Shown: in pieces, positions 19,886 through 32,529 of the stretch | Numbering within the stretch: position 1 is the stretch's first letter | How the letters are laid out: each line of letters starts with the position of its first letter | From: Gammaproteobacteria bacterium | Lineage (GTDB): Bacteria; Pseudomonadota; Gammaproteobacteria; Xanthomonadales; SZUA-36 | Assembly: GCA_030428105.1 (NCBI GenBank) | Contig: JAUIBE010000009.1 | Location: 1 to 64,000 of the forward strand | Direction: 5' to 3' | DNA length: 64,000 nucleotides | Made by a program: the position numbers and the translations under genes | Notes under the pieces: generated by a model | Seen by the model: only the letters and a program-made list of their open reading frames with translations | Databases searched by the model: none | What the model was told of the DNA's origin: nothing

Positions 19886-21953
19886 CTATCCCAGCACCGA
19901 AAGGTCGGCGATTTCGTCGAACATGCCCTTGAGTTGCGCCAATAGCGCCAGGCGGTTGCGGCGCAGGTCCTCGTTCTCGTCCATCACCATTACGGTATCG
20001 AAAAACGCGTCGACCGGCGCTTTCAATTGCGCCAGGATGGCCAGGCTCGCGGGGTAGTCGAACTTCGCCAAAAGAGGATCAATTTCCGCCGAAACACGCT
20101 TAACATCCTCGAAAAGCGCCCTTTCTTCTGTTATGTGCAGTAGATCTGTCTGCACTGTTTCAGTGGCCGCTTTTTCCGACTTGCGAAGAATATTGCCGAT
20201 CCGCTTGTTGGCCGCGGCCAGGCTGGCGGCGTCCTCGTTGTTCATGAACGCAACCAGCGCAGACAGGCGCGCTTCGAGATCCGGGATGTGCTTCCACGGC
20301 GCACCAAGCGCTGCACTGACCAGGTCGGTGGAATAACCCTGTTCGCGGTAATGACCGCGTGCGCGCTGCAGGACAAAGTCTTCAACTTCGCCAAGCAATT
20401 CCTCGCTGCATTCAATCTGGCCTTTCAGGCTGTTCGCGGCCCATTCCAGAAGGTTGCTGAGAGGTACTGGCAGTGCGGCTTCCGAAAGAATGCGCACCAT
20501 GCCCAGGGCGGCTCGCCGCAGGGCAAAAGGATCCTTGTTGCCGGTGGGCGCCAGGCCCGCGGCGAAGATGCCCACCAGCGTATCGGCGCGGTCGGCGAGA
20601 CTCACAATCACCCCTGTTGCAGAAGCCGGTATAGAGTCACCGGCGAAGCGCGGGGCATAGTGTTCGGCAATCGCTACCGCGCAGGCATCTGGCTCCCCAG
20701 AAACGCGGGCGTAGTGCTCACCCATGATGCCCTGCAGCTCGGGAAACTCACCGACCATCTGCGTCATCAGGTCGCATTTGCACAGTTCGGCCGCGCGTGC
20801 AGCCAGTTCGGTGTCCTCGCCAAGAAAACCACTCAAATGACGCGATATCTCGGTAATGCGCCGCCTTTTGTCGCCAATGGTTCCGATTTTCTTCTGAAAC
20901 ACGACGTTGTCCAGCAGCGGTGCGTAGTCGGCCAGTGGGGTTTTCTCGTCTTGCTTCAGGAAAAACCGGGCGTCGGCCAGTCGTGGGCGTATCACCCGCT
21001 CGTAACCCGTGCGTACCTGGTTGAAATCGGTGCTGTCGACGTTGCTGATGGCGACAAAATGGTTGGAAATCGCGGAGCCGCTATTGTCGGCAGACACCGG
21101 GAAAAACTTCTGGTGATCCTGCATGCTGGCGATCAGCGCGGCGTGCGGCACTTCCAAGAACTCTTCATCGAAGCTGCAAACCACGGCAACCGGCCACTCG
21201 ACCAGGTTGTTGACCTCGTCCAACAACGCCGGATCGATGAGCACGTCTGCATGTGCAGAAGACGCCTGCTCCTGGATGCGCTTCTTGCGCGCTTCGGGAT
21301 CAGCAATCACATGGGCGTGCATCAGGACATCGGCGTAATCGCCAGCGCTCGTCACTGAATGCACGCCGGGAGCGTGGATGCGATGGCCGCGGGTCTCGCG
21401 GCCGGCCTTCTGGCCCAGTAATTCACCATCGAGCACGGTTTCACCGTGCAGCACGACCAGCCAGTGCACCGGGCGCACAAAAGTAAATTCATGGTCGGAC
21501 CAGCGCATTGGTCGCGGAATGGGTAACTGACGTAGTGCACCCTCAAGGATTTCGTAAACCAGTTCACCCAGGGAACGGCCTTTGACCTCCTGCTTGCAGT
21601 ACAGCCAGGCGCCCTTGTCGGTTTCCATGCGCTGCAAGTCGCCAACCTCCATCCCCACCGAGCGCGCAAAACCTTGTGCTGCCGGGGTTGGGTTGCCATC
21701 GGCATCAAACGCGGCGTCCACGGCCGGGCCGCGACGTTCCTGCACCTGGTCAGGCTGGCCGGCTTCCACGCTGGAAAGCACCATCGCCAGGCGGCGTGGT
21801 GAGGAATAGCGTCGGCTGGCGGCGCGGTCGAAGCCGATATTGGCTTTCTCGAGGCCATCGCAAACGCCGGCGAACAGCGCTTCGGAAAGCGCATCCACCG
21901 ATTTCGGCGGCAGTTCCTCGCAGCCGATCTCAATCAGCAGGTCTGCGGCTGCG

Positions 21954-21961
<8 letters not shown>
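19886..21961 (-). CDS. glyS: Glycyl-tRNA synthetase beta subunit
   Basis: tRNA-binding and editing-like subunit of the bacterial alpha2beta2 glycyl-tRNA synthetase. 691 aa from the ATG at 21961 ([20 protein letters not shown]), matching the family start and length; the upstream open frame is not used. Characteristic segments include [26 protein letters not shown] and the HD-like GIMGEHYA. Its ATG overlaps the end of glyQ by 8 bp (ATGAGTAA), showing translational coupling. Confidence 0.97.
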
Positions 21962-22865
<904 letters not shown>

Positions 22866-22934
22866 CGTGCTCTGATTGGTGGCGGGAAAAGCGGCATAGT
22901 AATGTGAATTCTGACAGAAGGAAAACGACAAAGC

Positions 22935-23726
22935 ATGACCGAAAGCCAATCCACCGCTCCCGTTGAGGTAAACAGCGAAACAAAACCGGTGTTGCTGATC
23001 AAGACCGGGGGCACCATCCCCGACACGCAAAACGAGTTTGGCGACTTCGAACACTGGTTTGCGCGCGGCCTGGGGCTGACCGGGCTGGAACAGGTCAATG
23101 TTTACCAGGAGCAGCGTTTGCCAGCGCACCTGGAGTTCCGCGGCATCGTGGTAACCGGCTCGGCCTCGATGGTTTCCCACCGCGAGGAATGGAGCGAGCG
23201 CACCGGGGAATGGCTGGCCAATGCGGTGCAAGCAGGTCTGCCGGTGCTGGGTGTGTGTTTCGGCCACCAGCTGCTGGCCCACGCGCTGGGTGGCAAGGTA
23301 GGGCCGAACCCGCGTGGCCGCCAGATTGGCACCACGCCTATCGAGATGCTGCCGGCGGCATCCAGCGATCCGCTACTGGCCCACCTGCCCGCTTCGTTCC
23401 AGGCGCAAACCACGCATGTTGAAAGTGTGCACGAGTTGCCAGCTGGCGCGGTGCGCCTGGCCACCTCACCGCGTGATGAAAACCATGCTTTTCGCTTTGG
23501 CCAACGCGCCTGGGGTGTGCAGTTTCACCCGGAATTCGGCGCCGACGTGATGCGCGGCTATATCAGGGCGCGTTCAGAAGTGATTCGCTCGGAAGGCATT
23601 TGCCCGGATGAACTTACGACCAACGTGAAGGAAACGCCCCTAGCGCATGGACTGCTGGCCCGGTTTGCCGCGCTGGTGGGCGGCTGGAGTAGTGAAAAAG
23701 CGCGGGAGAACGCGCAGGCGGCCTAG
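22935..23726 (+). CDS. Class I glutamine amidotransferase-like protein
   Basis: 263 aa with the GATase-1 fold. Nucleophile Cys in GVCFGHQ (about 103) and the His-Glu pair in VQFHPEFG (about 190) complete the triad, so glutamine hydrolysis is plausible. It stands alone, with no synthase domain, resembling the GMP-synthase-like or gamma-glutamyl hydrolase-type free-standing proteins used in amine or detoxification pathways. AGGAAA lies upstream of ATG. The first 15 residues are probably disordered. Its 3' end overlaps the convergent NfeD-like gene by 4 bp. Substrate unknown. Confidence 0.85.
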   Translation: MTESQSTAPVEVNSETKPVLLIKTGGTIPDTQNEFGDFEHWFARGLGLTGLEQVNVYQEQRLPAHLEFRGIVVTGSASMVSHREEWSERTGEWLANAVQAGLPVLGVCFGHQLLAHALGGKVGPNPRGRQIGTTPIEMLPAASSDPLLAHLPASFQAQTTHVESVHELPAGAVRLATSPRDENHAFRFGQRAWGVQFHPEFGADVMRGYIRARSEVIRSEGICPDELTTNVKETPLAHGLLARFAALVGGWSSEKARENAQAA

Positions 23727-23962
23727 CCAGTACCCTGGCGGTGCCTGCGCCAGCCAACGGCGGCCACAACGGTTAGCAGGCCGAAAGCCAACAACTGCAG
23801 GCCTACCGCCATGGCCGGAAACGCCAGCACCAGGAAGCCAACGGCCACGGCGCCGATGGAGAGCCACAAGAAAAAGTAGTTGGGCGCCAGTAGCTCAATC
23901 ACCAGCAACAGGCCGGCGAGCACCCACCAGTGCCAAAATACGAGTTGTCCCAGCAGTTCCAT
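23723..23962 (-). CDS. Short NfeD-like membrane protein
   Basis: 79 aa with two or three hydrophobic helices (about 8-28, 33-48 and 50-66) and a basic tail ([10 protein letters not shown]). The first helix pattern WHWWVLAGLLLVIELLAPNYFFLWL is typical of the membrane part of NfeD/YbbK proteins. It lacks the C-terminal OB-fold domain of full NfeD, and there is no stomatin/SPFH partner next to it. Confidence 0.7.
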   Translation of the reverse strand: MELLGQLVFWHWWVLAGLLLVIELLAPNYFFLWLSIGAVAVGFLVLAFPAMAVGLQLLAFGLLTVVAAVGWRRHRQGTG

Positions 23963-24132
23963 GGTTCAGTTCAGTTCCTTGGCTATCCCAGGCTAGTTTC
24001 AAATTTGGGTGGGCTTGTCCATCCTGGATCAGGGATCGAAAATACGTCCTGAATGCAGGCAGGGAGCCCACGGCTACACTGTAGCAAAAGCCATTCGGGG
24101 CCATATCGGCCAAAAGTCACACGAGCAAGCAA

Positions 24133-24873
24133 ATGAGCCAGAAAGACCAGATTTACCGCGACGGTAGCCTGCAGGCGGATGATTTCGTGTTTAACGACCG
24201 CGTGGTGCGGGTTTTTCCCGACATGATCCGCCGCTCGGTGCCCGGTTACGGGCTGATTGTGCCGTCGATTGCCTTGTTGGCCAGGCGTTACGCGCAACCC
24301 GGTACGCGGATCTACGACCTCGGAAGCTCGCTGGGCGCGGTTTCCCTGGCCATTGCTGATGCCGTGGAGGAGCCTGGGGTTGAGATTGTCGCCGTCGACA
24401 ATTCGCCGGACATGGTCGCGCGTTTCAGGGAAATCATTACAGAACGCGGCACATTGGCCGAAGATGGGCCGCGAATCCAGGTGATCGAGGGCGATGTGCT
24501 GGATACCAGGTACGAAAACGCCTCGGTGGTGGTGCTGAACTTCACCCTCCAGTTTATCGACCGCGAGGTTCGCGCTGACCTGCTGCAAAACATCGCCAAT
24601 GGTATGCGGCCGGGCGGAATCCTGGTGCTGTCCGAGAAAATTCGATTTGAAAGCGAGGCGGAACAACAGCTTCAGAATGCCTGGCACCACGACTTCAAGC
24701 GCGCCCAGGGCTACTCGGACCTGGAAATTGCCCGCAAACGCGACGCGCTGGAGCAAACGCTGCGTCCCGACTCCATGGACAAACACATCGAGCGCTTGCT
24801 GGCTGCGGGTTTTTCGCAGGCCTACCGCTGGTTCCAGTGTTTTAACTTCGCCTCGGTTGTCGCCGTCCGCTAG
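24133..24873 (+). CDS. cmoA: Carboxy-S-adenosyl-L-methionine synthase
   Basis: Converts SAM and prephenate to carboxy-SAM, the donor for 5-oxyacetic acid modification of tRNA U34. 246 aa with the start pattern IYRDGSLQADDFVFNDRVVRVFPDMI..SVPGYG, SAM-binding IYDLGSSLGAVSLA and LNFTLQFIDREVR, as in CmoA. It is followed 9 bp later by cmoB, which uses its product, so the two form an operon. Confidence 0.97.
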   Translation: MSQKDQIYRDGSLQADDFVFNDRVVRVFPDMIRRSVPGYGLIVPSIALLARRYAQPGTRIYDLGSSLGAVSLAIADAVEEPGVEIVAVDNSPDMVARFREIITERGTLAEDGPRIQVIEGDVLDTRYENASVVVLNFTLQFIDREVRADLLQNIANGMRPGGILVLSEKIRFESEAEQQLQNAWHHDFKRAQGYSDLEIARKRDALEQTLRPDSMDKHIERLLAAGFSQAYRWFQCFNFASVVAVR

Positions 24874-24882
24874 GTCGCGTCA

Positions 24883-25851
24883 ATGTCCTTCGCGCCCTAC
24901 AACGATTTGCGCAGGCATTGTGCAGCGCTTGGATTCGGCAACCAGTGGACAGAAGCGGCATGCGCGCTGGGCAATGAACGGTTCGCGGCCTGCCCGCACG
25001 GCGACTATCCGCGCTGGAAAGCGGCCCTTGATGGTCTACCGGCCGTCCCGCCGGCATTCAGAATGCGGGAAGGCATGCCCTGCCTCGGCGAGGACTTCCA
25101 GGACCAGCAAGGCCTGGCGGACGAGTTGATGACCTTTCATCCATGGCGCAAAGGCCCGCTGCAGCTTGCCGGTGTAACCATCGACACCGAGTGGCGCTCT
25201 GACTGGAAGTGGTCACGCATCGCTCCGCACATCGATCTTTCAGCACAGCGCGTCCTCGATATCGGCTGCGGCAACGGCTATTTCGGCTGGAGAATGCTGG
25301 ACGCCGGCGCCGAGCTGGTGATTGGTGTCGACCCCACCTGGGTGTTTGTCATGCAGTGGCTGGCCTGCCGCCACTTTGCCGGCGACCTGGCCAACTTTGT
25401 ATTGCCCCAGGGCATCGAGGACCTGCCCGAACAGGAAGTCGCTTTCGACAGCGTGTTTTCGATGGGCGTGCTGTATCACCGGCGCGATCCGGCGCACCAC
25501 CTGGCCCGTTTGCACAGCCTGTTGAAGCCGGGTGGAACACTGGTGCTGGAAACCCTGGTGTTGCCCGACGACCAGGCGGATGGGGTGCTGGTGCCGGAAG
25601 GCCGCTACGCACGCATGCGCAACGTGTGGGCGGTTCCTGGTTGTGAACGCCTGTTGCGCTGGGTCGCTGAGGCGGGGTTTTCCAATGCGCAGATTGTCGA
25701 CGTCAACCAGACCACGGTGGAAGAGCAGCGCAGCACGCCGTGGATGACGTTCGAGTCGCTGGACAAGACGTTGGACCCGCAGGACAGCGCCCGCACCATC
25801 GAGGGTCACCCCGCCCCGCGGCGGGCGGTGCTTATTGCCCGGTCGGCTTGA
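24883..25851 (+). CDS. cmoB: tRNA U34 carboxymethyltransferase
   Basis: Transfers the carboxymethyl group from carboxy-SAM to 5-hydroxyuridine at tRNA position 34. 322 aa with an N-terminal helical domain and a Rossmann methyltransferase core: LDIGCGNGYFGWRM, GVDPTWVFVMQW and FSMGVLYHRRDPAHHL. WRKGPLQL and TEWRSDWKW are family hallmarks. Its 3' end overlaps the convergent thioesterase-like gene by 20 bp. Confidence 0.97.
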   Translation: MSFAPYNDLRRHCAALGFGNQWTEAACALGNERFAACPHGDYPRWKAALDGLPAVPPAFRMREGMPCLGEDFQDQQGLADELMTFHPWRKGPLQLAGVTIDTEWRSDWKWSRIAPHIDLSAQRVLDIGCGNGYFGWRMLDAGAELVIGVDPTWVFVMQWLACRHFAGDLANFVLPQGIEDLPEQEVAFDSVFSMGVLYHRRDPAHHLARLHSLLKPGGTLVLETLVLPDDQADGVLVPEGRYARMRNVWAVPGCERLLRWVAEAGFSNAQIVDVNQTTVEEQRSTPWMTFESLDKTLDPQDSARTIEGHPAPRRAVLIARSA

Positions 25852-26566
25852 GGGCGATCCAGGTAGCCCTGGCGCGCGCCAACACTTCGCCCTCGCTGCT
25901 GTAAAGCGCAGAGCCGGTGTGGCGCTTGCGCCCGTCGCTGGCGCTGAGCCAACCGGCCGCGATGTATTCCACGCCGCACTCCAGCGGCGCCAGGATCTCG
26001 CTACTCATCTCGCCAAGCAGGGCAATCTCGTCACCCTCCGCCAGGAATGACCAGCCGCCCGGGCAATCGAGCGCTGCCCAGATAATCTCCGTTGGCACCC
26101 GGCCATTGTCATCGCAAAGGTTGTTGTGCGGCGTCCAGGTGCAGGCAACCATCTCGTTAGCCGGTGAAACCGGGCCGGCAAAGATTCGCAGGCCGTCGCC
26201 GGGTTCGCGCTCCAGGCCGCAAACAAAGCAGCCCGAGAACTCGTGGTTTGTCTCCCCCTCGTAGCCGCCGGCCGCCGCGCGCGCAGATTGAATCGAAGGT
26301 GCGGGCGGCACCGAATACTGAACATCGGCAGACCAGGCGCGGGCGATGACTTCGCCGCCTGACTCGAGGCGCACCTCATCCTTGTCGCGGACAACATCAA
26401 GCGGCACATCCAGCGGCGGTGGTTTCATCAGCCGAACCGTGGCGTTGCCACCCAGGTATGCGGCAAGTCGACCGCTGGTGTAGCCGCCGTTACCGGACTG
26501 GCTGGGGCCGCGAAACCGGCGTTCAATGACCAGTGAATCGGCAGCGGGCTGGTTGAGCTCAGTCAC
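25832..26566 (-). CDS. Hotdog-fold thioesterase-like protein
   Basis: 244 aa from a GTG at 26566, which overlaps the preceding gene stop by 8 bp; the longer upstream frame is only a shadow of that gene. It has two hotdog-like halves: GNGGYTSGRLAAYLGG-x-ATVRLMKPPPLDVPL in the first, and a second half with GCFVCGLEREPGDGLRIFAG, VPTEIIWAALDCPGGW and GSALYSSEGEVLARARATWI. The FVCG-x-GDGLRIF pattern occurs in an uncharacterised group of proteins annotated as PaaI-type thioesterases. Substrate unknown. Convergent with cmoB. Confidence 0.7.
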   Translation of the reverse strand: MTELNQPAADSLVIERRFRGPSQSGNGGYTSGRLAAYLGGNATVRLMKPPPLDVPLDVVRDKDEVRLESGGEVIARAWSADVQYSVPPAPSIQSARAAAGGYEGETNHEFSGCFVCGLEREPGDGLRIFAGPVSPANEMVACTWTPHNNLCDDNGRVPTEIIWAALDCPGGWSFLAEGDEIALLGEMSSEILAPLECGVEYIAAGWLSASDGRKRHTGSALYSSEGEVLARARATWIALKPTGQ

Positions 26567-26882
26567 CGGCGCGATCACTGTTGGCGTACTCAAAGGCCTC
26601 GACGCAGGGTGGGAGGTCGTAAAACAGCGGTGCGCGCGTGCCAGTGGCCGCACCATAGTCGGCGTAGTAGGCCTCGCACTCCTCGCGGCTTTCCTGTTCC
26701 TGCTGGCGTACGCACTCTTCGACGAACTTCTTGCGCATGGGCTCCAGCCGTTGCTGCCGGGCCGCTTCGCAGGCTGCGTCCAGTTCCGCCTGCTTGGCTT
26801 CACGCACATCCGCTGCCGCCGGCGCGGTGACCAGGCCCAACGCGAGCAGCACAACAGCGCTGCGATATCGTTTGGCTGACAT
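26559..26882 (-). CDS. Small secreted protein of unknown function
   Basis: 107 aa with a clear signal peptide cut near APAAA-D (about residue 24). The mature part is helical and highly charged, with four Cys (EAACEAAR-type, EECVRQ, EECEAYY, PPCVEAF) that could form two disulfides, and ends LFYDLPPCVEAFEYANSDRAGD. I do not recognise a named domain. It is co-transcribed with the thioesterase-like gene through an 8-bp overlap. Confidence 0.7.
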   Translation of the reverse strand: MSAKRYRSAVVLLALGLVTAPAAADVREAKQAELDAACEAARQQRLEPMRKKFVEECVRQQEQESREECEAYYADYGAATGTRAPLFYDLPPCVEAFEYANSDRAGD

Positions 26883-26987
26883 AACTGACCTCCATGATCG
26901 TGCAAAGAACAGGAGATATTACGCTATCCCGGGCTTTCCACGGTCGATAGGCTGGTTTGCGTGACTACCAGGGCAAACTCTCAACAC

Positions 26988-27311
26988 ATGCGATGCCGGC
27001 CACGAGCCAGGTACATCACTGGCCTGGTGTTTGGCGCCCTTGGCCTGCTGCTCACCGCACAGCTCGCGGTTGCGGACAGTTTCCGTTGCGGGCGCAAGGT
27101 GATTCGCTCGGGCGATTCTCCGGCCTCTTTAGTCCGCTATTGCGGTGAACCCAGCTACCGCGGACGGGGTTACGCCGATGTGGATACTGGCGACGGCCAG
27201 CGCCAGGTCAAAGTCGAGCAGTGGCACTACAAGCTGGGTGAGCGCAGCCTGGAGCACATTGTCTATGTTTACCGGGGCAGGATTGTGGGAGTGGAGGTGG
27301 GCCGGCGTTAG
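26988..27311 (+). CDS. DUF2845-type secreted protein
   Basis: 107 aa from ATG at 26988, which gives a good signal peptide (basic start, then GLVFGALGLLLTAQLAVA); a GTG nine codons upstream is the alternative. The mature protein starts DSFRCGRKVIRSGDS and contains LVRYCGEPSYR and VEQWHYKLG..LEHIVYVYRGRIVGVEVG, the pattern of DUF2845, a small periplasmic family of unknown role. Its end overlaps the convergent amidase gene by 4 bp. Confidence 0.75.
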   Translation: MRCRPRARYITGLVFGALGLLLTAQLAVADSFRCGRKVIRSGDSPASLVRYCGEPSYRGRGYADVDTGDGQRQVKVEQWHYKLGERSLEHIVYVYRGRIVGVEVGRR

Positions 27312-27892
27312 GCCGTCACGCGCGCCAGCCCGCAGCCAGCCATGACCTCGTCCCAGGGAAACATCACGCCCGGGTCACGTTTGCGGCGCACTTGCAGTTG
27401 CGGGCGATCCGTGGCGCTGACCGTGGCGGTATCCAGGTCTTCGTGGCCGGCTATTCGTCGCAGTGCGGGGAGGCGCTGGCGCAGGTGGATAAGCAACTTG
27501 CCAAGCGCCTCGAGCTGGGGCGCGGGATAAGCCTCGGACATTTGCTGGTGACGGCTGTCCAGCCAGTTCGGAAAGCGGCCCAGGTTAACCAGCTCAATGC
27601 CGATGGAGCGCGCGTTGAACCCGCGCACGTGGTGCGCCATCCGATGATCCGGCAGCCAGCGCTCAATGCACCCATCGCGATCGATGTAATAGTGGCCCGA
27701 GTTACCGGTGCCACTGGCCTGGTAGTGAATCCGCTCGCCATATTGGCGGGCGGTGGCCAGGTCGGGTAGCTCGGTACAGTGGATAACGACCAGGTCGATG
27801 GCATCCAGCGGCCGGGTCTTGAGCCGCGCCGCATAAGGCAGCCACCGCGTGGTCATCTCGAGCTTCGGCGAAAGGCCGGCGCTTTCAGCCAT
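27308..27892 (-). CDS. AmpD-like N-acetylmuramoyl-L-alanine amidase
   Basis: Zinc amidase of the Amidase_2 family that cleaves the bond between MurNAc and L-Ala in peptidoglycan or muropeptides. 194 aa. Zinc ligands and active-site residues are visible in VVIHCTELPD, GHYYIDRDGCIERWL, SIGIELVNLGRFP and AGHEDLDT, with the closing RKRDPGVMFPWDE. No signal peptide, so a cytoplasmic muropeptide-recycling role is possible. The ATG overlaps the stop of the upstream DUF2333 gene by 8 bp (ATGGCTGA). Confidence 0.85.
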   Translation of the reverse strand: MAESAGLSPKLEMTTRWLPYAARLKTRPLDAIDLVVIHCTELPDLATARQYGERIHYQASGTGNSGHYYIDRDGCIERWLPDHRMAHHVRGFNARSIGIELVNLGRFPNWLDSRHQQMSEAYPAPQLEALGKLLIHLRQRLPALRRIAGHEDLDTATVSATDRPQLQVRRKRDPGVMFPWDEVMAGCGLARVTA

Positions 27893-28895
27893 CGCGCAGC
27901 AACTTGCGCAGGTCGATGATGGCGGCGTTGGCGCGCGCGATATAGTTGGCCATCACCAGCGAGTGGTTGGCGAACATGCCGAACTTGCTGCCGTTCAGCA
28001 CCATGGGGCTGTGCAGCGGCTCCTGTGTGGATTCCAGCTCGCGAATGATCTGGCGGAAGCTGGCCATGGCGTTCTTGTCGTTCAAAACCTGGGCAAAGTC
28101 GGTTTCCATGGCGCGCAGGAAGTGAATCAGGGCCCAGGCGCTGCCGCGGGTTTCATAAAACACATCGTCAATCTGTGTCCACGGCGTTTTCACCGCGATC
28201 ACCCCCGGGCTGTCGGTGGACTGGCGCGCCACCACCTCGCCGGACAGGTCGGTGTTGATGCGCTGCTGGCCAACGCTGGCGGAAAGCCGCTGCGACAACG
28301 AGCCCAGGCGCTTTTCGACAATGCTTAGCCAGTCGGCCAGGTTGTCGGCGCGGGCGTAAAACTGCGCATCGGTGTCAGCCGGGTCGGCCAGCCGCTCGAG
28401 GTAGGCATCCAGCGCCTGTTGGCCTTTTGCATAGCGCCCTTCGGTGTCGGGTGGAATCCAGCGCTCGCTGTCGTAGTGGAACAGCGGGTCGGCCTCCGAC
28501 AGGTTGGGGTCCTCGGTGGACTGGGTCTGCGATCGACTGAAATCATTGCGCATCGCCCGGGCCAGGTCACGCACCTGGGTGAGCACGCCAAACTCCCAGT
28601 TGGGCACGTTATCCAGGAAAACCCACGGCGGCATGATGTCGTTTGAAAGATAGCCGCCGCGCTTGTTCAGCAGCACTTCCACCGTTTCGATCAGGGTGGC
28701 GGTGGTGACGTAGCCAGTGACAACATTGCGGCCGCTTTCCTCGGCATGGGCTTTGGCGCGGCTTTGGGGGTCAAACATGGCGGGTTCATGGTTGAGGTAG
28801 AACATCGTCACGAGACAAACCACCACCAGTGCGGCGGGGATGCCAATGTACAAGTATTTTCGCGTGCTGAGGCTGGTAATAAAGCGGTTAAGCAA
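27885..28895 (-). CDS. DUF2333 family membrane-anchored protein
   Basis: 336 aa with one N-terminal transmembrane helix (about 13-33) and a large helical outer domain. Conserved text includes GGYLSNDIMPPWVFLDNVPNWEFGVL, WIPPDTEGRYAKGQQALDAYL and TPWTQIDDVFYETRGSAWALIHFLRA, all features of DUF2333. Function is unknown. The start codon is TTG with GGAG a few bases upstream. It is coupled to the amidase gene, which suggests an envelope role. Confidence 0.85.
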   Translation of the reverse strand: MLNRFITSLSTRKYLYIGIPAALVVVCLVTMFYLNHEPAMFDPQSRAKAHAEESGRNVVTGYVTTATLIETVEVLLNKRGGYLSNDIMPPWVFLDNVPNWEFGVLTQVRDLARAMRNDFSRSQTQSTEDPNLSEADPLFHYDSERWIPPDTEGRYAKGQQALDAYLERLADPADTDAQFYARADNLADWLSIVEKRLGSLSQRLSASVGQQRINTDLSGEVVARQSTDSPGVIAVKTPWTQIDDVFYETRGSAWALIHFLRAMETDFAQVLNDKNAMASFRQIIRELESTQEPLHSPMVLNGSKFGMFANHSLVMANYIARANAAIIDLRKLLRDG

Positions 28896-29011
28896 GCCGT
28901 TCTCCCGCGGCGAATCGCCGACCCATGACCGTTATGAACACAAAAGATATCAGATGAACGCGCCGGCGCTCATGTCAAAGGTCATGGCGGGACTGGATTG
29001 GCCAGGCCGGT

Positions 29012-29737
29012 CTAGGAGGCGGGCTGAAGACCCTCGCGCGCCATCGCGTACACCGCGGAAATGATTTCCTCGTTGGGGCCGAAAAGCAGCGCTGAGCCGC
29101 GCGGCAGGGACAACGTGGCGGCGACCTGGTCGCCAAAAGGCCGCACGTGGCCATTTTCGGTTTGCACCTTGGGCATAAAGATCAGCGTCACTGGCCCTTG
29201 CTCGGTAATCACTACCATGTGCGCCCCGCGGGCATCGGGCGTGCGGCACTTATGCAGGACATCGATCTGCGCAACAAGAGCTGAGGAGGCGTTCATGCCC
29301 ACGCTGGCCAGCAATTCTCTTGCCTCCGAGGGATCCATCGGTTGGCCGTCGGCCTGCTCCAGCATCATGGAGCCATCGTGGGTCCAGATTTCGCTGGCGA
29401 ACGCCTCGACCGACTCCCACTGGAAGGTGGATTCATACCAGCGCATGCTGGCAAACCCTACCGTCACCACGATGGCCGCGGCGGCAGCCACCCAGCGCCA
29501 CGTTTGCGGGCCAGCGGAGCCATCCCTGCGGGCTGACTCCTGTGGGATACGCGTGATGCCTTCGAGCAACCCCAATGGCATCTTCATGGAAAGGGCAGCG
29601 TCGAGCCTGTCCTCGAGGCGCTCCGCCTCTTCGGCGGCAGCACGGAACTCGGGGTTGGCATCCCGCGCGGCCAGGAACTCTGGATCCTGGTTGCGGGGCT
29701 CTGCCCCAAGTTGCCTTTTAAATTCAGAAAAGTTCAT
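29012..29737 (-). CDS. DUF3379 protein, probable anti-sigma partner
   Basis: 241 aa: a cytoplasmic, acidic N-terminal part (about 1-80), a single transmembrane helix (WVAAAAAIVVTVGFA, about 83-98) and a periplasmic domain ending with TLIFMPKVQTENG and GSALLFGPNEEIISA. That layout fits DUF3379. Its start overlaps the ECF sigma gene by 14 bp, so an anti-sigma role is inferred from topology and coupling. There is no classical zinc-binding HxxxCxxC motif in the N-terminal part. Confidence 0.75.
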   Translation of the reverse strand: MNFSEFKRQLGAEPRNQDPEFLAARDANPEFRAAAEEAERLEDRLDAALSMKMPLGLLEGITRIPQESARRDGSAGPQTWRWVAAAAAIVVTVGFASMRWYESTFQWESVEAFASEIWTHDGSMMLEQADGQPMDPSEARELLASVGMNASSALVAQIDVLHKCRTPDARGAHMVVITEQGPVTLIFMPKVQTENGHVRPFGDQVAATLSLPRGSALLFGPNEEIISAVYAMAREGLQPAS

Positions 29738-30251
29738 GGACTTTTCCCGTTACACCGTCTTTTTGCAGTTTCAGTTTCAATTGCTCGCGGGCCCTGAACA
29801 GTTGGGTCATGACAGCGCTTTTGCTGATACCCAGTTCGTCCGCAATTTCCTGACAGCTAAACCCCATTACAACCTGCATCAGCAGGGGTTCACGGTATTT
29901 GGGCGCCAGGGATGCAATCCCCTGCCTGAGCAGGCGTATTTCCGTCTGGTCTTCGGGGGGCAGTTCCTGCTCCTCCTCAACCACGACATGATCAATATCG
30001 CTGAACTTGGGAACCTTGCGCTCAAAGGTGCGCGCATACTCCCTTCGCAGGATCGTGATCAGCCAGCTCTTTACCGCGCCGCTGTCCTTGAGCTTGTCCA
30101 ACGCTTTCCAGGCCCTCAGGAACGTTTCCTGGACAAGATCCTTTGCCAATGCGTCATTACCGCAGATCCACATAGCATAGCGGTACAGGTCGATCGCGTA
30201 TTGTCCCGCGAGTCGCTCGAACCGCGCCTGCTTGTCGGATTCAGTGCTCAT
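29724..30251 (-). CDS. ECF-type RNA polymerase sigma factor
   Basis: 175 aa from ATG at 30251 (MSTESDKQARF); the frame extends six codons further up. Region 2 is seen in YRYAMWICGNDALAKDLVQETFLRAWKAL with the core-binding D-x-x-Q-E, and region 4 in LAPKYREPLLMQVVMGFSCQEIADELGISKSAVMTQLFRAREQLK. Sigma region 4 contacts the -35 element. The overlapping DUF3379 gene is the likely regulator. The signal and targets cannot be read from the sequence. Confidence 0.9.
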   Translation of the reverse strand: MSTESDKQARFERLAGQYAIDLYRYAMWICGNDALAKDLVQETFLRAWKALDKLKDSGAVKSWLITILRREYARTFERKVPKFSDIDHVVVEEEQELPPEDQTEIRLLRQGIASLAPKYREPLLMQVVMGFSCQEIADELGISKSAVMTQLFRAREQLKLKLQKDGVTGKVHELF

Positions 30252-30338
30252 GACCGGAAAAAGCGTCACTCGATTGCAGTAATTTCAACAAAATAGTCCC
30301 CAATGCGACCAACGGAATAGGCCGATTCGGCCCCCGTC

Positions 30339-32529
<2,191 letters not shown>

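Noticed and set aside
22866-23282. Long N-terminal extension of glyQ.
   Set aside because: It overlaps the divergent amidotransferase gene; a GTG at 22865 gives the standard 303-aa GlyQ.
26567-26905. Upstream part of the 357-aa frame of the thioesterase-like gene.
   Set aside because: It is out-of-frame text of the 107-aa secreted protein; a GTG at 26566 is the sensible start.
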